Shown here: positions 11,212-24,300 of the stretch, in pieces
How positions within the stretch are numbered: the stretch's first letter is position 1
Layout: every line of letters starts with the position of its first letter
NCBI GenBank assembly: GCA_964036665.1
Contig: OZ038528.1
Location: forward strand, 2,548,501 to 2,612,500
Direction of reading: 5' to 3'
Source of the DNA: Gordius sp. MW1
Taxonomy: Eukaryota; Nematomorpha; Gordioida; Gordea; Gordiidae
DNA length: 64,000 bases
Made by a program: the position numbers and the translations under genes
The notes under the pieces: generated by a model
The model's input: the letters and a program-made list of their open reading frames with translations, nothing else
What the model was told of the DNA's origin: nothing
The model's database searches: none

Positions 11212-12100
11212 TGGTTTTCTAAATCAAATAAGGCAAAAGAAAAATCCTTGTGACTTCAGTGTGGATGTTTTTTATGCAAGTGTTAGATGGTTTATAAAAA
11301 AAAGATAAAAACCCCTAACCTAAATAATCAAGGCTTGAATTCGAAAAAACTATGATCTAAAATTAGCAACTCTAGACTATAATTTTTTTACTATATTGGT
11401 ACCCTTAAAAAACAATATCAATAACTTATAGAGAACCATCTTTAATGCAGCCAAAGCCCAGTTTAGCCCTTGATGTACATAATGACATTTAAACAGTGCA
11501 AACCGCAACTAGACTAATTAAATAAATTCTTTTATTTCTAGACTTGACTACAATAAACGTATAATAATGTCAACAAAAATATTTACACCAAGATTTATCG
11601 TGTAAAGTCAATTAGAAACAAATACTAATCATTCACGTGTGGGATGTGAGGTTCTATGTCAGAAAATATCTAGGGCAAATACATCCACGCTGTGTTCCTG
11701 TTATAAAATTAAAAAAAAACACAAATTTATAAATTGAAAAAGTTGATACCAACACTAGACCACATTTCCTAAATATGCACAATTGCTATCAATTCAAAAT
11801 ATATATATTATAAATTTTGTAAATTCATTATAAAAAAAGATACCAAACAATCTAATGATTAAAATTTAACATTTAGACATCTTACAAAAGTCAAAAATCT
11901 GAAAGTTATTTTAACGCTTTTAGCGCCTTATATTTCTTACGAAATAAAATTAACGGTATTGCTTTCTCCATAAGATATTTTGATAATAATCTACACCTTA
12001 AAAATATTTTCCCCTTGTATACTTTTATCTGACTCGTTTACATCAAGAATTAACAAAGTGCACATTTTACCACTTGGAGCATCAATGCAGTTCCGTTACA
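11212..12100. other. Downstream flank of the CABIN1-like gene
   Basis: AT-rich. A minus-strand stretch near 11920-12080 has a few open codons and might hold a terminal exon or 3' UTR of the CABIN1-like gene, but no convincing splice-phase solution was found. Confidence 0.3.
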
Positions 12101-12211
12101 TTAGTTATTATAACCATCACATTGATGAAAGTATAACCTATTATAAAAAGACTCATCCCCAAAACATAGTGATAAACCTTTAAAAAAATGGCTGAGAGAG
12201 CGAAGATATAC

Positions 12212-12384
12212 CTTAAATTTTTGAATAGAAACAAAGATAGGTTCCAATGGATCCGGTTCTGGTGTTACGAAAGGTAAGGGAAAGCCTGGGTAAGCTAAAT
12301 TGTGTATTATTTGCTGCTTTTCCAGCAAATATTTCTGTTCTCGCCACACAGAATAACGCTCAGCGATGTAATTTTTTCTACTAT
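12212..12384 (-). CDS. CABIN1: CABIN1-like exon 27 (last one identified)
   Basis: It encodes NYIAERYSVWREQKYLLEKQ and PGFPLPFVTPEPDPLEPIF. The putative donor is AAG|GTATAT. If it is not spliced, the frame stays open for 36 more codons to a stop at 12101-12103. The C-terminus is therefore undecided. Confidence 0.7.
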
Positions 12385-15300
12385 CTAGGCATAAAAATTT
12401 GTAAATAAGTTTAAAATATGAAGTTGTATAAACTTGAATCGTCGAGCTTGATGTGAGGTAGATTTATGGATGAAAAAGCTTTAATAACGTCTTCTTTTAA
12501 TATGTTTTCCGCATATTTCAATGCAATTTCGTACAACTGAATCCTTTCTGAATCGTATATGTATTTCCTAAATTAGTGATTAATAAACTTAGATTATATT
12601 TTAAATTCTGATCCAAGGCATTAAACGCTCAAAATGATGAAAAAAGACAATTTAACACGATAGCACAATTGAAAATGCGATGCTAAATAGACACGGTCCA
12701 CAAGGGCATGAGGATAACCAAGAATTCAAGGTGGGTAAAAAGTTATTTAAGGGGGAGCAAACTGACGCTTAACTAATTTCATGAAAAATAACAGTTTTAA
12801 AATACAGTGGGAGAAGGGAGGGGGGGGGGGTTAGTGCACGGGGAACCCCCCAACCTTAGTTCTGGTTCAAAACTTTAAAATGTCATCGGGTCTGGTCGGG
12901 TTAGGGTTGAAAATTTTAAAATGCTTTCGAGTCGGGTCGGGTTCGGGTTGAAAAAATGTGACTATGTAGGTCTCTACGGGGTTAGAATTATGATGTTAAG
13001 CCCTAGCAAAGCTAGATTTCAAAACGTCTATCATACAAAATTAATACGTTACAAAGAAAGAGGGCCAGCGATAGCGTGTTATAAATAGATGCTGTCAGCG
13101 TTTTTCTAGTTAATCAAAAAGTTTCATTCAATAAATGCTTTAAAAAATGTGTTATAAATTAAATCCATTTTTTTCGTTAAGCGCTTTTAACTAATACTAA
13201 ATTAGACATCGCAATAATTTAATACTTAGTACTCCATTAAAACACGCATGCCTGAAACTTACAACGGTTATTAGCAACTTCATGGTAAATATGTTTGCAG
13301 AATAAAGGGCGTAATTGTTAAGACATAAAAAATTAGAGCTATAACTCAAGCATAACAATACCACAGAGACTGGTAAACAGCTGATTGTAGCCTTAAATAT
13401 TAAAAAGTAAGGTAATTTCCAATAGAGTTATATAAGCAATTATAGTGCTACGCAGCAAAATGTTTACATGAAAAATTATAAAAATAATGAAAACAAATCT
13501 CATTCCACATGTATTAATTATACAAGAATAAATCGCGTTTAGGAAGTATTTATAGATGACGTTAGTGTAATACCTTAAATTATTTTTACATAATTTAACA
13601 AATTAAAGTATTGTTTTGATTTTATCGATTCTTTGCTTTGTTAAAAAGTCTATCATTATAAGGTAGTGTGAAAACAAATACCAAAATTCCTGATTAGTAG
13701 CCATCAGAATATTTATACATTTACATATGTACTAAGTCTTAATAGCGCCCTTAGCCCTTACTTTCTAATTATTTTAAATTGTTTAGCAGTTTATGATTCC
13801 TTGATTTATGACTTTAAAAATAAACTTCTTTTAAACGTTTAAGACCCCACCTTATCATTAAATGGCTCAGGCCTTACTTATCGAGATCGGGCGTTTTTCT
13901 GAGCTGGCTTGCCACCCCAAACAAGGCTTGGCCATCTCGAAGCGAGGCTAAAACTTCCAACAAAAGCCTGCTAGATCTGCACACGTGAGCCGGAAAGGAA
14001 CCTGGCCGGTCTACTTCTTCTACGGGTATGCGCCACACGTTATTGAAAAGGTTAGCCGTTTTGCGCTCACCAAAATAGCCGGGCCTATCTAGGCCCGATG
14101 GGTTCGGCGTGCAATCCATTAATAAAGAGCGGGCGTATTCCATGAACTCCTCCTATTTAATAAATGTGTGTGTGGGCAGAAATAAAATTGCGATAGAGGT
14201 CGAAAGTTTTATATATAATATTTGTTACAAGTTTATTTGTTAAAAATCCGAAGGCAATAAGATAATATAAATACTTGGAATTTAAAAAACGAAATACTTG
14301 TTCCAAGACTTAGTTAGTTAACCTGACAGGGGGATTAAATAAGATCTAGTCATGTGTTGTAATAAAACATAGTCTCGATATATAACTAGCCCCGGGGTCC
14401 CCTATTACAATGTTTTTACGCATACACCCAAACTAAAAAATTAACAAAAATCGTATCACTGATTTAATGCTGATTGGGGATAACGTTGTTTATCGCATTA
14501 CACCTTAAAATTTTTACATTAAATATAACTTTGAAACAAATTTTCCAAAAGTTTTTAACAGCCAAGAGCTAATATACATAAAGCAATATCGTCGAGCGTC
14601 AAATTAAGGACATTTAAGGCTCACTTAACTTTCCGCATAAATGTTTTAATTGAATTAAAATAAGCTTTTAAACTAAAAATTCATACTTTTTGCGATGCAC
14701 CTCGGTTGTAATAATAGTGGATGAGGCGATATAAGGAACGGTAGTGTTGGTGAAACCTATTGACGCACAGGGTTAAACCCTTTAAACAAGTTACGGTTAT
14801 ATCATTCAACATTCGACCTTCAGATTCTGGTTCGGCCTCTTCTCTTAAATCTTTAATGAACATTAAAAAAAGGTTTAAAAGGACAGGATTTGACAGACAC
14901 AATTTGGTTATATCACACTAGCTAGATGAACCCGGCAAACGTTGTTTTGCCATTTACCCGGGTGTATTAAATTATTTTGGAATTTTAGGGCATATATGAT
15001 GATAAAGCGGTTATTGAAGTAAAAATAAAGTTTGATGTCTATATGTTCTACTTCTATTGTTCTATTTCCGTATACAGTGCAACGCGTACGAATACTCGAA
15101 AACTACTGGAACGATTTGGCTCGAACAAATCTTAAAACATGCTCCGGAGTGTCAGGAATAAACTGTGAAATTTTGAGCCAAATCAGTCTAATAGTTTTCC
15201 AAAATAGGTGGCGGCACACATGTTTCATTTTTATATATAAGATAAGTATGTATAAATTGCCAAACCTGCTATGTCGGGTTGGTCCGACAATTGAACCTTG

Positions 15301-18300
15301 GTATAAAAATAAATGCTATATGCAGGCATTATAATTCAATGTTACTTCAGCAGAATTTGCGAGATTTTCATTTTTAACACAGATTTGATTCGAACGAGAC
15401 CTAAGAGTTAAAAAACTATATTTATTTAATACACAAAATAAAGAAGGTACAATGAAAAGATTAAAGTACAACTTAGGGTGCGTCTTAATACGCGATTTTG
15501 AATCTAGATTATAAAAGCGAATGCATGTTAAAACATAGCCGCGTCTTAATACGAGCGTCACGTCATTTTTGTTCTGTTTTCGCGTTTTTGCTCTTAAAAC
15601 ACATATTTATCCTTTAATTACGCTTATTAATGCATATTCATATGGTAACTATACTAAAATTGTTGATTCCACGACATGTATATCGCATATTTAGACAAAC
15701 AAAAATATGGCGCTTGAAGTTGAGTCGTATATTACGACGGACCCTTATTTTGCTAAATTTGTCAGCCAGATTTAAAAGCAAATGCGTGTTAGAAGCCATT
15801 GATGATTTCAAATCTAGCAAAAGTTATTAATTTAAAACTCCAAAGTAGGAAAAACATTTGACCTGTTTGTATTATAAGCATTGGAACTAGATGGGGGTGA
15901 TAATGATTTAGGGAGGAGCAAAATGATAATTTTTTGAAATTAGCCATAATTTTATATAAATTTAGGTAATTTTTGGATTTAAAAGGGGGGGGGGGCAGCC
16001 GCCCCTCCCTGCCTGCCCCTGGCTACGCCCATGCTTATCGTTATTTTGTTTATAAGTATAAACCACGCAAAAATGGGATATAAATAAAACAAAGTTCAAG
16101 TCGGTCGAGTCAATAATATTAAACTACATTCAGCCGGTCAAAGAGTCAAATGCGTCATTTGAAAACATTTTATAAGTTAAAATGGTTTCATTCGTAACTA
16201 ACAAATCGAAAAAAGTTTTAAGATTCGGTCAAAATGATCTAAAATTTTAACTTGATTTTCGTGTCTGATCGGGCAAAACCTTACATTGGTAGGCGTCCAG
16301 CGCTATGAACAAAACAAAATCGGCAAGAGCTAGTGTTTTTAAAGTCATTCCAATCTCATAAAATATTTTGTCAAAATTGAAGTGTTAAAAAACGGCTGGG
16401 TTTTGTTTGGTCGCACTTTGGTTTTAATAACCAAACATAAACAAACTAAGGATTTATCGGTCTGTTTTTCATAGTCGCACCGTCAACCTTTGTTGTTTCT
16501 AGGTTATGTCGACTAAAAACAAAGGTCGACCAAATAAAACCCAGCCGTTTTTCCAACATTACAAAATTTCTATACAAGCAAGACGGGCTAACATCATAAA
16601 CGAGAATGAGCTCAAAAATAACCTATTAATTACCCAGAGCTATTATCGTTTATGGGTTGTTTGGGGGTCGCGTAACTCAAAGCACACCTGGCGTCTTTGC
16701 CTTGATAGGGACCAGGCAGCACGGTCGCTACGAAAGGAGACGACCAAAAATAGTCCAAAAACTCGGTGATAACCTTCAGAGATTTTTCATTCGAGCTCGA
16801 AACGCACGGGCCGTGTAAGTATTTAATGACTGAAGCGTGGGCTCTGTAAAATACCTAACGAAAGAGAGCCATTCATTAGGGTTGATGTAAAAACAGTACT
16901 GACATTTTGGCCTCAAAAAACAAAGTTATTTTAGGGTGCCAAGCAAATTGTTGGCAAAAATTTTAAAGTCTAAACCAAATAACTCAATACTAACGAATAA
17001 ATGTAAATATAATTAAAACGAACTTTCTAATTTTTATGTTAAGAAGAAATTAAACGAGATAAACTAATGCCTTAACGAGGTAAATTAATGCTCCTTTGGC
17101 AACATCCCATAAAAAATTAGTTTTATCATGCTGCAAAGAATAAATATTTTTTTAAACGCTCCTAAACTCTGAAGCAATCGTAAAACAACAAATAACACAA
17201 TGGTAACGTTCTTTACGAATAATAAATTTATTATTTTTTCAAATATTTTTGGAGGACAAATATATGGTAGAAAATGTAAGCTCCCTTTAAGGTTTCAATG
17301 CTAAATAGTTGATTAAAATAATTCATAGTCTCAAGAAACCCCCTTAAATGTATTTTAATCAATATGAACTTTTTAACTTTTATGTGCTATGATAATAGAG
17401 TATTTATGCTGATGCCTCATAGAAAAATTGTCCTGTTATGAGACTCGAAAAAATATTAAATCATCACGCAATGCATGAATTAAAGCAATAGTAAAACGCC
17501 AAACGAGGAAATGTGGTAACATTAAAAAAATAAATCATAGTTATCCACGGGAAACCGCAAGTTTTTAAAAACATTTCTCTAAGACAGTCTATTATTAAAT
17601 TTCATCACATAAAATTGTAAGCTACCTCCAAGGCTTCAATGCTAAAATGATGGGGCGAGTGAAAGTTGATTCTTTTGCTGTAATGAGCATTTTGGGCGTT
17701 TAAGCATTCCGACGCCTTCTTGTAATAGTCCAAGTATTTTTCGGGGCCTTGGGCATACAGTTTTTCCGCAATTTTACCCAGCATATAGCAGTAAAGCCAG
17801 TACTCTTGGTTACTTTCTCCGATATTTATTAAAATAAAATAACATATGAAACGAACTTTAAAATAGTGGCCATATTGAAATTAAATAAGTGGGATGAGTC
17901 GGAAAGATATTTAAATCGTGAAAAATATTAGCAGTGTGTGGGCAATAATACAATTAGTTGCATAAAAATTTGGAATATGAAATTTACCAGTAGTTTGTGA
18001 GGCTGTTACATAGCAATTTTGAGCGATTTTAAGCATTCGTGTTTTAAAATTCATCAAATCCTCCCTATCTTCCGAGTTTAGCTTGAATAACTCCGACTAT
18101 ATAAACGTGTAAAAACAAAGGTAAAACTTTGAGTGAAATCAAAATATATAGTACATTAAATGAATTTCATACTATTATTGTAGTAATTAAACGCATAATA
18201 GAAAGTTTTCATATTTCGTAAATCTTTTGTGAAAATTTGAAATTTTCAGAGCAAAAACAATTAATATTAAATGTATGCAGCCGGTTCATGCAAAGAGACC

Positions 18301-21300
18301 CATAGCCTTATTATCATCATTCCATGGGTTAGTCATAGCCATCTGAATCCATGTGAGAATTGCACATAACCCTAAATATGTTGGATAAATCAAATAGCCC
18401 CCCTAACCTTATATCCCTTATAAAGAGATAGAAAGAGGTACAAACATAGGCGTAGCCAGGGGGTGGTAGGCAGGGGCGGCTGCCCCCCCCCCTCTAAATT
18501 TAAAGAATCTTAAAGATTTTAACAAATTATGGCTAAAATTACAAAACATTAAATTTTTGCCCCTCCCAAAATCTTATTGCCTCCCTCTAATTCTAATTCT
18601 GGCTACGCCTACGGGTATCTATGTCCAAAGGGTACTTAATCACATAAACACATGGGCGTAGCCAAGGGGGACAGGGAGGGGTGGCTGCTCCCTCTAAATC
18701 CCAAAATAAGTTGAAATTTATTAAAATTATGGTTGATATTTCAAAAAATGATAATTTTGCCCCTCCCTAAATCATTATTGCCCCCCTCAAATTCCAATTC
18801 TGGTTACGCCCTGCCTATCCAAGTTGCCGTATGTAAGCTAAAGATTCCAACAAAAATTGTTAAATCCAATACAATTTAAATCCATGACTCTATACCAGCT
18901 CATTAGTTTAATATATTTTAGCATGTATTATACACAATTATTTGGAAATAAACCTCTATAATAAAAAAAACCTAACACAAATGATAGTGGCTAATATAAT
19001 TGAGCGAAAAACTTAACTTGTTTTTGTGTTATAATTTTTCAAAATATTGTATTACGTTTTTGAGTTTTCTAGAAGCCGTAGAATGGAGCATGTAAGCTAG
19101 GGCCCCATTTTCGACCCACAGAGAAGTGGAGGATGGTTTAAAGGAGAGAGCTTTGCGAAAACAGGCCAGCATAGCTTCGTAATTTATGCCAGAGGGAAAA
19201 CCATCGAAATCCACTTCGATCTATATGAAAATTAATTAGAATGTTGCCTTAAAATCATTAATTTTCATTACTCCTTACTTAAAATTCGTTCGAATTATCG
19301 TTATATAAATTATTAAATGTATTAAGTAGTTAATTTCTTAATACTAGAATATCAAAACGTTCATTCGTGAATCTAAATCAAGTAAAAAATCGATTGAAAA
19401 GTTTACATTTCAATTAGAAAAGCTCATTTTAATAATGTGTAACGTAAAAACTTCATGTAATATCTAAAAATTCAACAAAAACGCAATTTTTGACGCTTAA
19501 ATTTTACGATAATCCTAGTGATTCCATAAATCCTTTATAACAAGCTTGTTCAAAACTTCCAATGTTAATTATGCTAAAAATTAAAAATTACCAAAAAAAG
19601 AGTTAAAAACGATATAAAATTTTAAATTTACGCTTCTCAATTGCTGTTCAAAGTCGCTGCTTTTTACTAGCGCCACCCCGGCCCAAGAATCGAATCGATC
19701 GGGATTGTGACCCAAATCTAATATGTAATATTTCAGTGCCTGCTCCGTGTGCAGATTTTTGAAGTAATAATCGGCTAGGAGGTAGTAGATTTCGTACAAG
19801 ACCGGGCTACAAAAGTGTTTTAAAAACGAAAAAACTTTTATTTTTCATAAATAAACTTTCTTATGTAAGAACCTTCAATTTTATTAAGCTTAAATTTATT
19901 TTCAGCATACTAAAACTTTGAGTTTGACATTACAATCCTTAAAAATTCTAATATAAAATTTGGCAAATAATTAGAAAACTGAACATCCAATTGAAAAACT
20001 GAAGAAACAGCAAATAAAACTTTGCATTATGAGCATGAAAATAAAATATTTTAGCGAAAAAACTAAGCACACATACACTAAAATAAATAAGCACTCTGTC
20101 TTATCATTGTTGGTTATCATTTTAGTTTAATAAGGAAAAAAATGAAATACTTGCTATTTTCTTCGGTTTCCTCTTCTAGATGGGATATGGACGACTCTTT
20201 TAATCTATTCAATTCGTCAGAAAATAAGCCTTCCTCAATAAAGCTGGTAATCGCCTGAATCTTTTTCATCATCCCAGCGGATAGCCCTTCTTTCAAACAG
20301 TCCATAATATCTATATTAAAAACGTGACAGAAAATTTAATATTTAGACTTTGATTCATAGATTAGATAGACTGCTCATTTTAAATGTGCACAAATAAGAA
20401 AAGTTTATATGAATTATATAGTGATTTTGGTTAATTAAAGTGCTTATAAAACGTAATTAAAAGGATATACAAGTAGTTAAACATTAAAAATAGTAAATAT
20501 ATATCATTATTCATAAAAAGATTGTGATGATGTGGTTCTAAAACGATTTAATGCCATCTGCATTTTATCAAATAATTTTATTTAATTCATTTTTTCTGTT
20601 TGAACAATGGGGGACATTGGAGAAAGATATGAGAGATTGTCAAATTCAAGTAGTGGAGTTAATGATACAAATTTTACCATATGAAACATATGGCATTAGC
20701 AGATAGGTAACCTACGCTTTACTCGCACAAAAAAATTGATCAACGAATGTAGAATGAAAGTTTATTAATCTAATGTAAATTTGCTGCTAGGGCGAGAGCA
20801 AATCTCGTCAGGGTGTTCAAAATTTAAAAGTTAGTCAATGACAAGTTTTTCTCCTGACCTTATAAAATCATAAAACTTCTCCATTTTATATTTATATAAT
20901 TGGCGAAAGGATAATATAAAATCACGTACCCATATCTTGTTGATTAGTTTTAACGTTACGACAATGATAAAATTTTAGCATGTATTCTAGCATGTCTTTG
21001 ACTTCGCTGTTCACTGTGTAAGTTCTGCTCTGAAATTCGGGAGGCACGAAGGGTTTAAGAAAATTGAAAAGAGTCCCCGCTTGATCCCACGTAAATGGAA
21101 TCTTTTCAATAAATTTGCAATTTAATCATGTTACATTTCACATTGGATAACGATTAATAACATTGTAGTGTAAAAACGGATGGGTTTTGTTGGGTCAACC
21201 TTTGGCTAAACATAAACAGACCAAATCTTTTTGGTCTGTTTACCTTAGCGACCTCTAAGCTTAGAATGAAAAACAGACCAGATAAGATCCAGCCATTTTT

Positions 21301-24300
21301 ACAACACTAATTGTCATATACAATGTGAATACATGAAAAACGATTTGTTAAATTTATTATATATTTTTGGTATAATTATATGTTTTAATAATGTAAACCA
21401 AAGCCGAGTTAGTAAAAATCACATATGGATATTATTTTTTATATAAGTAATCGTCCTTTGCTCTCTTTTTTACGTCCCCCTCCTCCGGCTAATATTTTAA
21501 TAATTAATCAATTATCTTCATAATTCATATTACTATTATCATCATTATCATATCCTATTTATTAAGAGAACAAATTATTGTGCTCGATACTTAATTCATT
21601 TTTTTGCTCGGTAGAATTTCAAATGCTCAGTAGAATAATTTAATGCTCAGTAAATAATTTAATGTTCAGTAATTTAATTATTTGTTCAGTATAAAATTTA
21701 GTTGTTCAGTTTTTTATTCATATCTTGCTCAGTAATTTTATTAATTATGAAAGTAACTACGAACTAGTTATTAAAATAAAACCGAAAGGGAGATTCAAAC
21801 CCGAATTATCTAATTAAGAGACTCTGGTGTTACCCATGGAGTCAAAATACTCGTCTGAAAAGTGGTTTAATTTTGCTAATATGTTAATAATTTTTTTTAT
21901 AAACTACTTTTCTTTTGCGCTTATTTTAAATAAATTTATACTTTAATACTAGTTTATGATATAGGTTATACTGGCAGACAAAGTGTACCGGAAGGAAATT
22001 TTAAATGATATTGATAGAATTAATTGTCTCAAAATGCTAAGGTATTTAAAAAAGCATCTAGTTTATTTATTTTGCCATTATTTTCATAAAGAATGGAATG
22101 GATCAAGAAAAAAAAACATGGTATGAAGGGTTAGACAGTGTATTCCCAGTACAAATAATGCCTTAGAATCAGCCAATAGGCTAATAAAAGATGAATTTTC
22201 ACTGAGAGAACGCCTACCACTTGTAGGTTTAAGGTCATGACTTTGGACATGGTTAAAACTTAGTCCTCTGAATATAAATATATGAATTTGCAAGAAATAA
22301 TATTAATAGCCTGCCAAAAAACATCTTAATTTTACTGAGTATTGTATACCAGCAAGAAGTATTATGATTAGGCATTAGCAATGTCAAAGAATTTTTGGCT
22401 TTGGCTATGTGAATTGCCAAATGATTTTTTTTTTTTAAGATAAAATTTGTTTACTGATATATATTTAAACATAATATTAAATGGTACAAATATATAATAA
22501 TGATATTAAAAAAAACAATGAGTAATATGTTTTCATCTTCCTCTTTTAGAAGAGGCCAGGAATCCAAAAAAGATTTGAAATTAAATTTTGCAATTAAGAT
22601 GGCTATTGATTGTTTTAATAAATGCGGGGGAATATTTGGAGGGAGGGGATCGCCTGCCTATTTCTTTGAATAAAGCCAACGCCATTTGTCCATAGGATCC
22701 TGAACAGGAGGAAACTATTGGTATAAAAATACTAGAGTAAAAGGGCCTTGTATTTTTGGAGCTTGCGTTCTTCGGCGAGGGCCATGGGGTCATAATTAAG
22801 ATTAGAGGGGGCAAATAGGTCTATGCATGTAAAATCCCACTTTAAAAGGAGACCATTTTCCCATGGGACTAGCGATGAACCGTCAGGACGCATTCGACCT
22901 TCAAGGGCAGGATCTGAAGGTTCAAGTACGGATGGAATTTGGGCCTTTCTCAGGGCTGACTGGATAATAGAATTAATTTTAGAGTGTTGCAAGTGTCTAA
23001 ATTTATTAAGTCTGCAGTGTAACGGGTGGCGTGCTTCTTCATCCACAGGCAGGTTGCAATTTTTACAGGCATATGCCTTTGTGTATTTTATTCCAAGGCG
23101 TAGTGCTACATTGTAGGATAGCTCGCAATCCTCTAACATCATATTGGAAAACCTGCTAGGAAAAGCCTCTAGCCATTCATGTCCAGATTTATCAAACACC
23201 AAAGATCTAAGGTTGTAATGTTGTTTGGTATCGCAGCTCGAAAGGAGATAAGCAACGGAGCGCGAAACCAAACATGCATCCCAATCCTTTTGATTTGGTG
23301 TTTGTAGTGGTGATTCTGGTAGAACATTTAAATTCCAAAGGGATAGGGCCTGTATAAATGTTTCATCAAGGGGGTATGAGATTAGTTTGGCGACGATGAA
23401 TTTTGAGGATAAGTGGGATGATATAAATGAGGCCAAGGATAAGGAGCTTGGTGAACGAATTCCCAGACCCCCAGATTTTGTTGGTAATGTGGCTTGTAGC
23501 CAGGTGTTAGTATCGAATGATAAGTTCAGGGTGGATTCGATGACAGATTTTATGTGGGTTTCGAAATTATGTAAAATATGTGTATGCAAAAATGCGCTTG
23601 TTGATCGGAAGCAAAATAATATTTTGGCTATATTGAAGTAGTTTTTCAATATGTAAAATGCGTGATGGGCGGGAATAAGCTTAAAAATTTCATTTTTACA
23701 TTTTAAATTTTTAAGGTTATTGTCGAGATAACTTCTTAAGCATTCGGACCGCCTATTGGAGAGAATTGCCAAATGATTGTAAAAAATGGTTTGAATACAA
23801 GTGCAATTGTCCATTGCTTTTTAAAAATATTTGCAAGCATGTGGTTCTGTTGGCAATTAAACTTAAATTTTGCCAACCACCTAAAGAAGCCAAAAGTGTG
23901 GGGCAAAAAAGAAAGCGAGGTAGACCAAGGCTATATCAACCTTTAGTGTTTAGTAATGGTAAGTTTAGATTATTTAGCACTCAATATATAACAATTTTTA
24001 GGTTTTTGAAATGAAAGTTGTATCCAGCAAAATTTGTCTATTTTTCGTTTTAAATTGTTAATAATTATTTTGTGATTATATTCAAATAAAAATTTTGTAT
24101 TTTGCCATTATAAAGTTTAAGATTGATAACTCTCAATAAAATTTGCAAAAAAATACATTATAAACACGGGCATAGTAAAATTTAAGAAGGGAAAGACAGG
24201 GTATTTTAGAATGGGAAACATAGGTCATTACTTTTCATAGCTTTTCTAATTTGCCATTTATTTATTTAAAAAGAGAAAAGGGAGGACTTAAAGGAAAAAA

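Noticed and set aside
16506..16769. Plus-strand 87-codon frame
   Set aside because: It begins inside a hAT-like MITE and overlaps the antisense of the well-supported CABIN1-like exon 23.
23387..23641. Plus-strand open frame overlapping the LINE
   Set aside because: It is the antisense shadow of the LINE ORF2 region, whose minus-strand frame has recognisable motifs.
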